Origin: Thermoleophilia bacterium
Lineage (GTDB): Bacteria; Actinomycetota; Thermoleophilia; Gaiellales; Gaiellaceae
Length of the DNA: 64,000 bases
NCBI GenBank assembly: GCA_020845695.1
Contig: JADLFG010000007.1
Span: 23,315-87,314, forward strand
Direction: 5' to 3'
Shown here: positions 8,484 to 15,405 of the stretch, piece after piece
How positions within the stretch are numbered: position 1 is the stretch's first letter
Layout: every line of letters starts with the position of its first letter
The notes under the pieces: model-generated
Told to the model about the DNA's origin: nothing
What the model saw: the letters and a program-made list of their open reading frames with translations, nothing else
Databases searched by the model: none
Made by a program: the position numbers and the translations under genes

Positions 8484-9698
8484 GTGTCCGAGACGATGGG
8501 CGTGACGACGCGGATGAGCCAGCGGGGGCGTCTGCTCGCGGTGCTCGCGGGCGAGCGCCCGGACCGGATCCCGTTCGTCGATCGGCTCGAGATGTGGTAC
8601 CGATCGCGCGTCGCGGCCGGGACGCTGCCCGCGCGCTACGAGGGGATGTCGCTCCTCGACGTGCACCGGGACGTCGGGATGGGGCAGCTCGAGTTCGTCC
8701 GTCCGCACGGCCACCGCCTCGTCGGGGTCGAGGTGAGGGCGACCTTCGACGGGGAGCCGCACTACCGCGAGCACGAGCCGGTGGTCAGGCATTTCCCGGG
8801 GTTGCGCGACGTCGTCCCGACCGATCGCGCCGGCGTCACCCGCTTCGAGCTCGTCACGCCGGTCGGGACGCTCGCGGGCGAGTACAGCGCGCTGCCCGAG
8901 ACGATCGCCGCCGGGCAGGAGGCGTACATGCGCGAGCATCTGCTCAAGGACGACGACGACTTCGCGGTGGCGCACTGGATCCTCGACCGGATGGAGCACG
9001 TGCCGCTGTTCGACGAGTTCCGGGCGGCCGACCGGACGTTCGGGGAGGACGGGTTCGCCCTCTGCGGCATCCAGCAGCTGCCCTTCCAGCAGGTGCTGCT
9101 CGAGTACCTCGGCGAGCTCAACACCTTCTACCTCACTTACGACGACCCGGCGAAGCTGCGCCGGCTGCTCGACCACGTCGACGAGCGGCTCGTCGAGGCG
9201 CTCGAGCGCCTGGAAGGCCTGGACGTGCCCTACGTCGAGTTCCTCGACAACCTGACGGGGACGATGACGAACCCGAAGCTGTTCGCCGAGTACTACCTGC
9301 CGTACTCGCAGCGCTACGCGGAGATCCTGCACGCGCAGGGCAAGCGGGCCGGCAGCCACACCGACGGCGATCTGAAGCCGCTGCTCGACCTCCTGCCGGA
9401 GTCCGGCATCGACGTGTGCGAGTCGTTCGCGCCCGTGCCGCTCTCCGACACCACCTTCGACGAGCTGTGGGACGCGTGGGGCGGGCGTGAGTGGCCGATC
9501 GTCTGGGGCGCGATCCCCTCGACGCTGCTCGAGGAGCGCGTGCCGCAGGAGGAGCTCGAGGCGTTCGTCGACCACCTGCTCGAGCGGGTCGGCGACTCCC
9601 GGATCATCCTCGGCGTCTCCGACATGGTGATGGTGCACAACGACATCGAGCGGGTGCGCTGGATCGCGGAGCGGATCGAGGCGCACGAGCTGGGATGA
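8484..9698 (+). CDS. URO-D-fold methyltransferase of a corrinoid cluster
   Basis: 404-residue member of the uroporphyrinogen decarboxylase superfamily, the fold used by MtaA/MtbA and by substrate methyltransferases that methylate or demethylate corrinoid proteins. It has the N-terminal GERPDRIPFVDR motif and the long (beta/alpha)8 pattern. At the metal-binding place of MtaA/MtbA (HxC...C) it has SHTDGD (H292, D294) and DVCESF (Cys at about 312), so one thiol ligand is replaced by Asp. It is therefore more likely a substrate-specific transferase than a thiol transferase. GTG at 8484 follows GAGGCGAAGCGGG; a possible promoter TAGACG-18-TATGAT lies at 8430-8459. It overlaps the DUF1638 gene by ATGA. 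Heme decarboxylase is unlikely in this context. Confidence 0.85.
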   Translation: MSETMGVTTRMSQRGRLLAVLAGERPDRIPFVDRLEMWYRSRVAAGTLPARYEGMSLLDVHRDVGMGQLEFVRPHGHRLVGVEVRATFDGEPHYREHEPVVRHFPGLRDVVPTDRAGVTRFELVTPVGTLAGEYSALPETIAAGQEAYMREHLLKDDDDFAVAHWILDRMEHVPLFDEFRAADRTFGEDGFALCGIQQLPFQQVLLEYLGELNTFYLTYDDPAKLRRLLDHVDERLVEALERLEGLDVPYVEFLDNLTGTMTNPKLFAEYYLPYSQRYAEILHAQGKRAGSHTDGDLKPLLDLLPESGIDVCESFAPVPLSDTTFDELWDAWGGREWPIVWGAIPSTLLEERVPQEELEAFVDHLLERVGDSRIILGVSDMVMVHNDIERVRWIAERIEAHELG

Positions 9699-10345
9699 CG
9701 GAGCCGTTCGACGATCCCGCGCGCGGGCTGCCCGCCCGCACGGAGGCCGCCCGGGTTGCCATGCTCGTCTGCGGCGCGGTCGTGAACGAGGTGCGCGACG
9801 TGATCGCCCGGCGCGGCTGGCCGGTCGACGTCCACGGCCTGCCGGCCTCCTACCACCTGCGCCCGAAGGAGATCGCCCCGGCCGTCGAGGCCAAGCTCGG
9901 GGAGCTCGCTGGCTACGAGCGTGTCGTCGTCGTGTACGGGGACTGCGGCACGTTCGGCGCGCTCGACCGGGTGCTCGAGCGCTGCGACCGCGCCGTGCGC
10001 CCGCCGGGGCCGCACTGCTACGAGATGATGATGGGCGCCCGCGAGTTCGGCGCGAACGCGAAGCGCCGTCCCGGGACGTACTTCCTGACCTCGTGGCTCG
10101 TGCGCAACTGGGAGCAGGCGGTGGTGAAGGGGCTCGGGCTCGACCGCCATCCCGACCTGAAGGACGTCTACTTCGGCAACTGCACGAAGCTCGTCTACCT
10201 CCGCCGGGAGGCCGATCCGCGGCTGGACGAGAAGGCCCGGGAGATCGCCCGCGACCTCGGCCTCGGGCTGGACGTGCGAGACTCCCGGGCGGGCGACCTC
10301 GAGGAGCGGCTGGCCGCGCTGGTCGAGCCGGCGCTGGCGGCGTGA
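9695..10345 (+). CDS. DUF1638 family protein
   Basis: 216 residues beginning MTEPFDDPARG, coupled (ATGA) to the URO-D gene. Family hallmarks: a LVCGAVVNEV start to the Rossmann-like core, VVVVYGDCGTFGALD, PGPHCYEMMMG, a GTYFLTSWLVRNWEQ segment and YFGNCTKLVY. Four Cys (in VCG, DCG, HCY and NCT) are suggestive of a metal or corrinoid-related site. DUF1638 genes are commonly found beside corrinoid methyltransferase genes, but I know of no firmly established biochemical role. Here it sits exactly between the methyltransferase and the corrinoid protein, supporting a role in methyl transfer or corrinoid handling. Confidence 0.85.
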   Translation: MTEPFDDPARGLPARTEAARVAMLVCGAVVNEVRDVIARRGWPVDVHGLPASYHLRPKEIAPAVEAKLGELAGYERVVVVYGDCGTFGALDRVLERCDRAVRPPGPHCYEMMMGAREFGANAKRRPGTYFLTSWLVRNWEQAVVKGLGLDRHPDLKDVYFGNCTKLVYLRREADPRLDEKAREIARDLGLGLDVRDSRAGDLEERLAALVEPALAA

Positions 10346-10360
10346 CGGAAAGGGGAAGGC

Positions 10361-10996
10361 ATGGGCTTCGGAGATCTGAGCAAGGCGGTCGAGGAGGGGG
10401 ATGCCACCACCGCGGTCGAGCTGACCCGGGGGCTCCTCGGCGCCGATACCGAGCCGCTCGAGATCCTCGAGGACGCGCTCGTTCCCGCGATGGACGCGAT
10501 CGGCCGGCGTTTCTCCGAGGGCGAGATCTACGTCCCGGAGATGCTGATCGCGGCGCGGGCGATGAAGTCGTGCCTGGGAGTCCTGCAGCCGCTGCTCGCG
10601 AGCGGCGACTCGACCGCGCGCGGCAAGGTCGTGCTCGGCACCGTCAAGGGAGACATCCACGACATCGGCAAGAACATCGTCGCGATCATGATGGAGGGCT
10701 CGGGCTTCGAGGTGCACGACCTCGGCACCGACGTCGACGCCGACCGCTTCATCCTCGCGATCGAGGAGCTCGAGCCGGACATCATCGGCATGTCGGCGCT
10801 CCTGACGACGACGATGTCGAGCATGAAGACGACGATCGACGCGCTCGTCGACGCCGGCCTCCGCGACCGGGTGGTCGTGATGGTCGGCGGGGCGCCGTTG
10901 ACCCAGGAGTACGCGGAATCGATCGGCGCGGACGCCTACGCGCCCGACGCGGCGGCGGCGACGGAGCGCGCGAAGGCCCTGCTCGGCGTCGCCTGA
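10361..10996 (+). CDS. Corrinoid protein, methyl carrier (MtbC/MtaC-like)
   Basis: 211 residues. N-terminal four-helix cap (about 1-85; PMDAIGRRFSEGEIYVPEML) and a C-terminal B12-binding Rossmann domain carrying the base-off/His-on motif GDIHDIGKN with the cobalt-ligand His at about residue 100, followed by SGFEVHDLGTDV and VMVGGAPLTQEYA. It accepts the methyl group from the substrate methyltransferase and passes it on. Start ATG has a good ribosome site (AAAGGGGAAGG). Last gene of the first corrinoid cluster; no activase or THF methyltransferase is next to it, so it probably depends on the 24411-31289 operon. Confidence 0.93.
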   Translation: MGFGDLSKAVEEGDATTAVELTRGLLGADTEPLEILEDALVPAMDAIGRRFSEGEIYVPEMLIAARAMKSCLGVLQPLLASGDSTARGKVVLGTVKGDIHDIGKNIVAIMMEGSGFEVHDLGTDVDADRFILAIEELEPDIIGMSALLTTTMSSMKTTIDALVDAGLRDRVVVMVGGAPLTQEYAESIGADAYAPDAAAATERAKALLGVA

Positions 10997-11009
10997 GCGC
11001 GCTCGGCGG

Positions 11010-11026
11010 CGGTCGGTACGCGACCG
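11010..11026. terminator. Short hairpin between convergent genes
   Basis: CGGTCG, a five-base loop and CGACCG form a 6-bp stem in the 33-bp gap between the corrinoid protein gene and the convergent ATPase gene. There is no T-run on either side, so it is only a candidate terminator. Confidence 0.25.
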
Positions 11027-11029
11027 AGC

Positions 11030-12295
11030 CTACTCGGCCCAGAGTGCTGCGATCGGCGCTGCGACGATCCCCTCTGCGAGCTCGAAGACTCGGGGCCCGG
11101 TGTGGAGTAGCACGCCGGCGGCGAAGCGCTCGCCGAGTTGTTCCCGAAGCCAGACCAGGTGTCTGGCGGCTGCGCGGTCGGGCGAGGCCGACGCCTTCAC
11201 CTCGATCCCGATCACATGCTGCCCGCCCAGCTCGGCGAGGAGGTCGATCTCCTGTCTTCCGTGCTCGGTTCGCAGATGGTGGATGCGCGGGCGCGTCGCA
11301 CAGATGGCGAGCTCGGGTCGGAGCTGAGAGGCGACGAACGTGTCAAGGATACGTCCGAGCAGGTCTCCGTCCCGCATTACTCCCGGCTCGTCGACGCGCA
11401 ACGCTGCGGCAAGGAGGGCCGGGTCGACGACGTATCGCTTCGGCCGTCTTCCGAGGCGCTTCAGCCGGTTCGATGTCCAGGCCGGCAGCTGCTCGACGAT
11501 CAAGAGGTCGGTCAGAAGCTTCTCGTAGGACGAGCCGGTCGCTTTTGTGACGCCCGCTGCGTCGTAGAGCGTCTTGTGATCGGCCACCCCGGCCGAGTTC
11601 AGGGCGTAGGCCTCGAAGTAGTTGCGCAGGCGGTGCGGGTCACGACGCTTGGTCACGGGCTCTTCGAGCTGCTCGACATCGTGGGTCAGGAGCTGATCGA
11701 GGTAGCTCTCGAGCCAGGCTTGACGGGGGTGCCCGCTCAGGTGAAGAGAGGGCGTGGGAAAGCCGCTGCGAAGGGCAAGCTCGAGATAGCCCCGCAGGTC
11801 AGGCACCTCCGCGGGAGCGGCAAGCTCGCGTGCCTCCGCGAGACGCTCGAAGAAGGTTTGCCCGCCGGTGCGGCCGAGCTGTTCGCGAATCGTCATCGGG
11901 TACATCTGGAGCCGGATCAAGCGTCCGGTACCCGGCCACGTCTTCTGCTCGAGCTCGGCGCGGACGGAGCCGGTGAGGAAGAACCGACCCGGGCGGGGAT
12001 CGGCTTCGACCGCGCGTCGCACGGCCCCGAAGACACCCGGTACCTCCTGCCACTCGTCGAGGAGCACGGGCTCCTCGAGTCCGGCGAGTGCGGCATCGGG
12101 GTCGGCGGCGAAGGCGGCCGCCTCCGCCTCGCGATCGAGCCGCACGACCGTCGCCGCCCGGCGGCCGATGGTGGTCGTCTTGCCGGTGGCCCTCGGCCCC
12201 GCGAGCCAGAGCGCCGGGAGCTGGGTCAGGAGGTCGTCGAGGAGCCGGTCGATGAGCCGGTGCTTGTAGTCGAGCCGAGGGTCACCGGGCGCCAT
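11030..12295 (-). CDS. AAA ATPase with DUF4143 nuclease-like C-terminus
   Basis: 421 residues. N-terminal AAA_14-type ATPase: Walker A GPRATGKTTT (about residue 32), Walker B PVLLDEWQEVPGVF, sensor FFLTGSVRAEL. A DUF4143 region follows (YVVDPALLAAALR). The C-terminus has a restriction-endonuclease-like signature, RQEIDLLAEL...GIEVKAS, i.e. the D...ExK arrangement. These proteins are widespread accessory genes with no settled function; a defence or DNA-directed role is inferred by others for relatives. ATG at 12295 lies 6 nt from a TAGTAT -10 box embedded in tandem repeats, and base composition is visibly less GC-rich than its neighbours, suggesting lateral acquisition. Confidence 0.85.
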   Translation of the reverse strand: MAPGDPRLDYKHRLIDRLLDDLLTQLPALWLAGPRATGKTTTIGRRAATVVRLDREAEAAAFAADPDAALAGLEEPVLLDEWQEVPGVFGAVRRAVEADPRPGRFFLTGSVRAELEQKTWPGTGRLIRLQMYPMTIREQLGRTGGQTFFERLAEARELAAPAEVPDLRGYLELALRSGFPTPSLHLSGHPRQAWLESYLDQLLTHDVEQLEEPVTKRRDPHRLRNYFEAYALNSAGVADHKTLYDAAGVTKATGSSYEKLLTDLLIVEQLPAWTSNRLKRLGRRPKRYVVDPALLAAALRVDEPGVMRDGDLLGRILDTFVASQLRPELAICATRPRIHHLRTEHGRQEIDLLAELGGQHVIGIEVKASASPDRAAARHLVWLREQLGERFAAGVLLHTGPRVFELAEGIVAAPIAALWAE

Positions 12296-12301
12296 GGCAA
12301 G

Positions 12302-12369
12302 ATACTAACCCTATTCGGCAGAGAATACTATCCCTATTCGGCAGAAGCTAGTGACCAGATTCGGCAGGG
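12302..12369 (-). repeat. Three 23-bp-spaced tandem repeats over the DUF4143 gene promoter
   Basis: On the coding strand the unit is CTGCCGAATAGGG followed by (A/T)TAGTAT. Copies span 12302-12323 and 12325-12346 (20 of 22 bases identical), and a decayed third copy lies at about 12348-12369, all in 23-bp register. The proximal copy contains the TAGTAT -10 box 6 nt before the ATG. Two-turn spacing on one face of the helix is the pattern of cooperative binding sites for a repressor, possibly the gene product itself. Confidence 0.75.
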
Positions 12370-12386
12370 CGAATGGAGCTGCCGGG

Positions 12387-12770
12387 CTACCCGAGCTCGT
12401 CCCAGGGGACGCCGCCGGTGTCCCAGGCGGCGAGGCAGTGGAGGGAGAGGAGCGCGGCGACTCGCTCAAGGAGTTCTTCGTCCTCGGGCCCGAGTGCGTC
12501 CGGTTCCCGCGAGGCGACGGCGAGCTCGCCGACCGTCTGGCCCTCGTAGACGACCGGCACCGCGGGCCTGCCGCCGGCGGCGTCCGCGTCGCCGCTTGCG
12601 GGCCCGGGCGCGAGCGTGTCGCCCTCCAGGTGCCGGATACCCGCCCAGTCGTAGGCCTCGACCCGCCCGGCGAGCGCGCCGACGGCCTGACGGAGCACCT
12701 CGTCGGCCTCCGGCTCGCGGTTGAGGATCCGCTCGATCGCCTCGACCGCGCCGCGCTGGTCGTCGCGCAC
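12387..12770 (-). CDS. GAF-domain-like protein (127 aa), paralogue of its neighbour
   Basis: Short single GAF-type domain: helix AVEAIERILNREPEADEVLRQAVGALAG, VEAYDWAGIRHLEGD, then VPVVYEGQTVGELAVASREPDALGPEDEELLERVAALLS, which is the typical end of a GAF fold. It is shorter than the upstream GAF gene and lacks the GVCG and LAC cysteines, so a methionine sulfoxide reductase activity is unlikely. GTG start 6 bp behind the previous stop, third gene of the thioesterase-GAF-GAF operon. Probably a ligand- or light-independent sensor or a degenerate paralogue. Confidence 0.75.
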   Translation of the reverse strand: MRDDQRGAVEAIERILNREPEADEVLRQAVGALAGRVEAYDWAGIRHLEGDTLAPGPASGDADAAGGRPAVPVVYEGQTVGELAVASREPDALGPEDEELLERVAALLSLHCLAAWDTGGVPWDELG

Positions 12771-12776
12771 GGCCGC

Positions 12777-13256
12777 TCAGCCCCGCAGGCGGGTGGCGAG
12801 CATGCGCGCGACCTGCTCGAGGAACGCGCGGTCGCCGTCGTCGAAGGCGGCGGGGCGGTCGGAGTCGATGTCGAGCTCGCCGAGCACCGCGAGCGGCCGG
12901 ACCGGGGCGAGGATCGGCACGACGATCTCGCTGCGCGTCGAGGGGAAGCAGGCGAGGTAGCGGTTGTCGGCGCCGACGTCGTCGACCACCTCGGTCTGCC
13001 CGCTCGCCGCCGCGGCGCCGCAGACGCCCTGACCGACGGGGATCCGGACGTGCTCGGTCGCCTCCGGGCCCCGCCAGGGGCCGAGCACGAGCTCGCCTCC
13101 CTCGACGAGGTAGATCCCGATCCAGGTGTAGTGGTCGAAGGTCCGCTCGAGCAGCTCGACCGCCCGCTCGAGCACGGCTCCGGCGCTCGGCTCCGCGTTG
13201 ACTGCGCGATCGACCGCGTCGAGCACGCCGCGCCTGCGGTCAGGCAGGGAGATCAC
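12777..13256 (-). CDS. GAF-domain protein resembling free methionine-(R)-sulfoxide reductase
   Basis: 159 residues from a GTG that overlaps the upstream thioesterase stop (GTGA). The core matches the fRMsr family: YTWIGIYLVEGGELVLGPWRGP, IPVGQGVCGAAA, DNRYLACFPSTRSEIVVPI and LGELDIDSDRPAAFDDGD. The catalytic-type Cys in LAC and the Cys in GVCG are present, but the family's first Cys (at the GP-x-AC position) is Thr here. Reduction of free Met-R-sulfoxide is therefore plausible but would need a different resolving thiol; a plain GAF sensor is the alternative. It sits in an operon with a second GAF protein. Confidence 0.75.
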   Translation of the reverse strand: MISLPDRRRGVLDAVDRAVNAEPSAGAVLERAVELLERTFDHYTWIGIYLVEGGELVLGPWRGPEATEHVRIPVGQGVCGAAAASGQTEVVDDVGADNRYLACFPSTRSEIVVPILAPVRPLAVLGELDIDSDRPAAFDDGDRAFLEQVARMLATRLRG

Positions 13257-13720
13257 CCGCTCGCCTCGTCGAGATCGGCTCCCTCGAACGCCCGCAGCGC
13301 GGCCCGGTAGGCCTCCGGCACCGCCACCGGCTCGCCGGTCTGCGCGTCCACGCGGACCGCGACCTGGTGCGCGGTGCACATGAGCAGGTCATCTCGGTGG
13401 CGGTAGGCGGCGAACACGGTCGTCACGCTCGTGCGCCCGATCCGCCCGGCGCGCACGAACACCTCGAGCAGGTCGTCGAAGCGGGCGGGCGCGTGGTACT
13501 CGACGCTGACCGCGCGCATCACGAACCGCTCCCGCTCCACGTTCGAGCCGAGCAGGTCGACGTGGCGCAGGTACTCGCTCTGGGCGAGGTCGAAGTACGG
13601 CAGGTAGCGGCCGTAGTAGACGATCCCCTGCGCGTCCGTGTCGGAGAAGCCGACGCGCGCGAGCGCCGAGTACTTGAACGGCGGCCTGCGGTCGGTCACG
13701 CGCCCGAGCTCGAGGGTCAC
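13253..13720 (-). CDS. Acyl-CoA thioesterase, 4HBT/YbgC-like hotdog fold
   Basis: 155 residues. Contains the 4HBT signature VGFSDTDAQGIVYYGRYLPYFDLAQSEYLR with the catalytic Asp (FSDTDAQGIVYYGRY) and the hotdog pattern VMRAVSVEYHAPARFDDLLEV followed by TVFAAYRHRDDLLMCTAHQVAVRVD. Likely hydrolyses short or aromatic acyl-CoAs. The frame remains open far upstream, but the GTG at 13720 lies 8 nt after a TAGGAT box, and upstream residues are Arg-rich noise. First gene of a three-gene minus-strand operon. Confidence 0.88.
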   Translation of the reverse strand: MTLELGRVTDRRPPFKYSALARVGFSDTDAQGIVYYGRYLPYFDLAQSEYLRHVDLLGSNVERERFVMRAVSVEYHAPARFDDLLEVFVRAGRIGRTSVTTVFAAYRHRDDLLMCTAHQVAVRVDAQTGEPVAVPEAYRAALRAFEGADLDEASG

Positions 13721-13807
13721 GCTGCCCGATCCTACCGGCGCGCCCGCCACCCGGGGAGGGCTCGCTCCGCGTGAGTGCTGGCCGCAGACGCTGTATACTG
13801 CTGCCAG

Positions 13808-14068
13808 ATGAAGCGCACGCAGATCTACATCAGCGAGGAGCAGGACCGGCGGCTGGCGGCGATGGCCACCGAGCGCGAGATCTCGAAGGCCGAGCTGATC
13901 CGCCAGCTCCTCGACCGGGCTCTCGAGCCGGGCCACGCGGAAGCGGTCGCGCGCCACGTGATCCAGGAGACGCGCGGCGTGTGTGCGGATTATCCGGACT
14001 GGCCGGAGTGGCTTCGCTCCGTCCGCGGGCGCAGCGCCGACGAGCGGCTGCGCGCCGCCGGTCTGTGA
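13808..14068 (+). CDS. Ribbon-helix-helix antitoxin (VapB-like)
   Basis: 86 residues: MKRTQIYISEEQDRRLAAMA is a typical CopG/RHH strand-helix start, followed by EISKAELIRQLLDRAL and a C-terminal tail that would wrap the toxin (DYPDWPEWLRSVRGRSADERL). Promoter TATACT at 13794-13799 lies 8 nt upstream. Its stop overlaps the GTG of the PIN toxin gene (GTGA), the usual order of VapBC modules; autorepression is expected for the family. Confidence 0.88.
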   Translation: MKRTQIYISEEQDRRLAAMATEREISKAELIRQLLDRALEPGHAEAVARHVIQETRGVCADYPDWPEWLRSVRGRSADERLRAAGL

Positions 14069-14439
14069 AGACGCTCTTCGATTCCTCGGTCCTGATCGCT
14101 CACCTGCGGGGTGAGCCGCAGGCGACGCGCCTGCTCCTGGCAACGGCGACGGAGGACCGCCTGGCGAGCGTGCTCTCGCGCGCCGAGATCGAGGGCGGTA
14201 TGCGCAGCGCCGAGCGGGCTCGGGTCGCGTCGCTCTTCGGCGTCCTGGCCCTGCTGCCCGTGACGGAACAGGTCGCGGGCCGGGCGGGCGAGTACGTGCG
14301 CGAGCACCGCCGCTCGCATCCCGGGATCGACCTCGTCGACTACCTGGTCGCCGCGACGGCCGAGCTCCACGGCGCCAGGCTCGCGACGCTGAACGTGCGT
14401 CACTTCCCGATGCTGAAGGGGCTGGAGCCGCCCTGGTAG
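14065..14439 (+). CDS. PIN-domain ribonuclease toxin (VapC-like)
   Basis: 124 residues. PIN acidic residues: Asp in MKTLFDSSVLIAHL (residue 6), Glu in VLSRAEIEGGM, Asp in HPGIDLVDYLVAATAELH and Asn/Arg near LATLNVRHFPML. It would cleave RNA and be held inactive by the overlapping RHH antitoxin. GTG is chosen because it overlaps the antitoxin stop and places the first catalytic Asp at the normal position. Convergent with the secreted protein gene 14 bp away. Confidence 0.9.
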   Translation: MKTLFDSSVLIAHLRGEPQATRLLLATATEDRLASVLSRAEIEGGMRSAERARVASLFGVLALLPVTEQVAGRAGEYVREHRRSHPGIDLVDYLVAATAELHGARLATLNVRHFPMLKGLEPPW

Positions 14440-14453
14440 CGGCGGCCGGCCGG

Positions 14454-15362
14454 TCAGCGCCGGGCCGACGGACGCACGTCGACCGAGGAACAGGACAGGG
14501 ACACGGCACCGGCTCCGCCCGTGCGGCGACCCGAGATCGTCGCGAAGAAGGCGGGCTTGCCCGCTTCGAGCGGGTCGATGAGCTGCGTGCCCGTGAACGC
14601 GTCGTTACCGGGCTCGAGGGTCAGCGTCCACCAGCCCTCGCCGTAGCCGTCCTCCCAGTCGGCCGCCCAGAGGCGGCCCGTCACCGTTCCCTTGGCCCGG
14701 CCGCCCTTGCTCCAGGCCCAGGTCGCGCAAGCGACCGTCCCGCTCCGGCGGATCACCATCTCCTCTCCGGTGAACGTGCCGCCCGGCCAGGTCGCCTCCC
14801 ACGTCCAGACGCCGGTCCAGCCCGGAGGCTCGAAGACCTTGATCGCCGCACGGTCGTCGTTCGAGCGGACGACGAGGTCGTCCGCCGCGTTGCGTGCTCT
14901 CGTCCCGCCACCCTGGACGACGATCCGGCGCTCGTCGGCCTCGATCCGCAGGAGGACGCTCAACGACTCCCCGTCGCGGAGCTTTCGCGTGCTCTGGCAG
15001 AGAACGAGCCAGTTCTGGTCGAGGCCCGGCGTGATCTCGCAGCGAACGCCGCTTCGGCCGCGGATACTCGGCTTCGTGTCGGAGGTGATGTCCGCAACGA
15101 GGAGGATCTCGCCGCGACGCGCGACCCCGGGTCCGTCGCTGACTGCCCTGACCCGGAAGTACGCGCTCTCGCCCTCCTCGAGCCGGTCGAACGGCGGCAG
15201 CAGATCGCTTCCGACCTGCTCGATCGAGACGTCGTTGCGCAGGACGACGAGCCGGGTCGCGTCCGGCGCCGTCGCGTCCGCAACCCGCGGCAGCGCGGCG
15301 GCCGGGGCGAGGAGCGCGCTGGCGGCCGCCGCGAGGGCAGCCGCTGCGAGCGGGAGTCGCAT
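14454..15362 (-). CDS. Secreted hypothetical protein (302 aa)
   Basis: Signal peptide MRLPLAAAALAAAASALLAPAAA with probable cleavage near residue 24. The mature region is beta-rich: DATRLVVLRNDVSIEQ, EGESAYFRVRAVSD, GEILLVADITSD, GVRCEITPGLDQNWLVLCQST (a likely disulfide pair), then a second half rich in Trp and Gly (GWTGVWTWEATWPGGTFTGEEMVI, GRLWAADWEDGYGEGWWTLTL, FFATISG). The second half resembles small extracellular beta-barrel domains that hold a Trp-rich surface. No family recognised. It stands alone between the toxin module and the phosphomannomutase gene. Confidence 0.75.
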   Translation of the reverse strand: MRLPLAAAALAAAASALLAPAAALPRVADATAPDATRLVVLRNDVSIEQVGSDLLPPFDRLEEGESAYFRVRAVSDGPGVARRGEILLVADITSDTKPSIRGRSGVRCEITPGLDQNWLVLCQSTRKLRDGESLSVLLRIEADERRIVVQGGGTRARNAADDLVVRSNDDRAAIKVFEPPGWTGVWTWEATWPGGTFTGEEMVIRRSGTVACATWAWSKGGRAKGTVTGRLWAADWEDGYGEGWWTLTLEPGNDAFTGTQLIDPLEAGKPAFFATISGRRTGGAGAVSLSCSSVDVRPSARR

Positions 15363-15405
15363 CAGGGGAGTCTTCCAGCGGCTCCGGGTGGCGTCAACGG
15401 CGCGC

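Noticed and set aside
5667..9686. A 1339-codon minus-strand frame across recJ, relA and the URO-D gene
   Set aside because: It lies antisense to three well-conserved genes, is rich in Arg, Glu, Val and Asp in the way mirror frames of GC-rich genes are, and shows no domain.
11138..12724. A 528-codon plus-strand frame opposite the DUF4143 ATPase
   Set aside because: Antisense to a gene with clear Walker motifs and a promoter; the plus-strand product has no recognisable domain and turns into Arg/Pro repeats at its end.
13253..14509. Extended 418-residue version of the thioesterase
   Set aside because: The extra 263 residues are low-complexity and antisense to the VapBC-like pair; a GTG 8 nt after TAGGAT gives the normal hotdog length.
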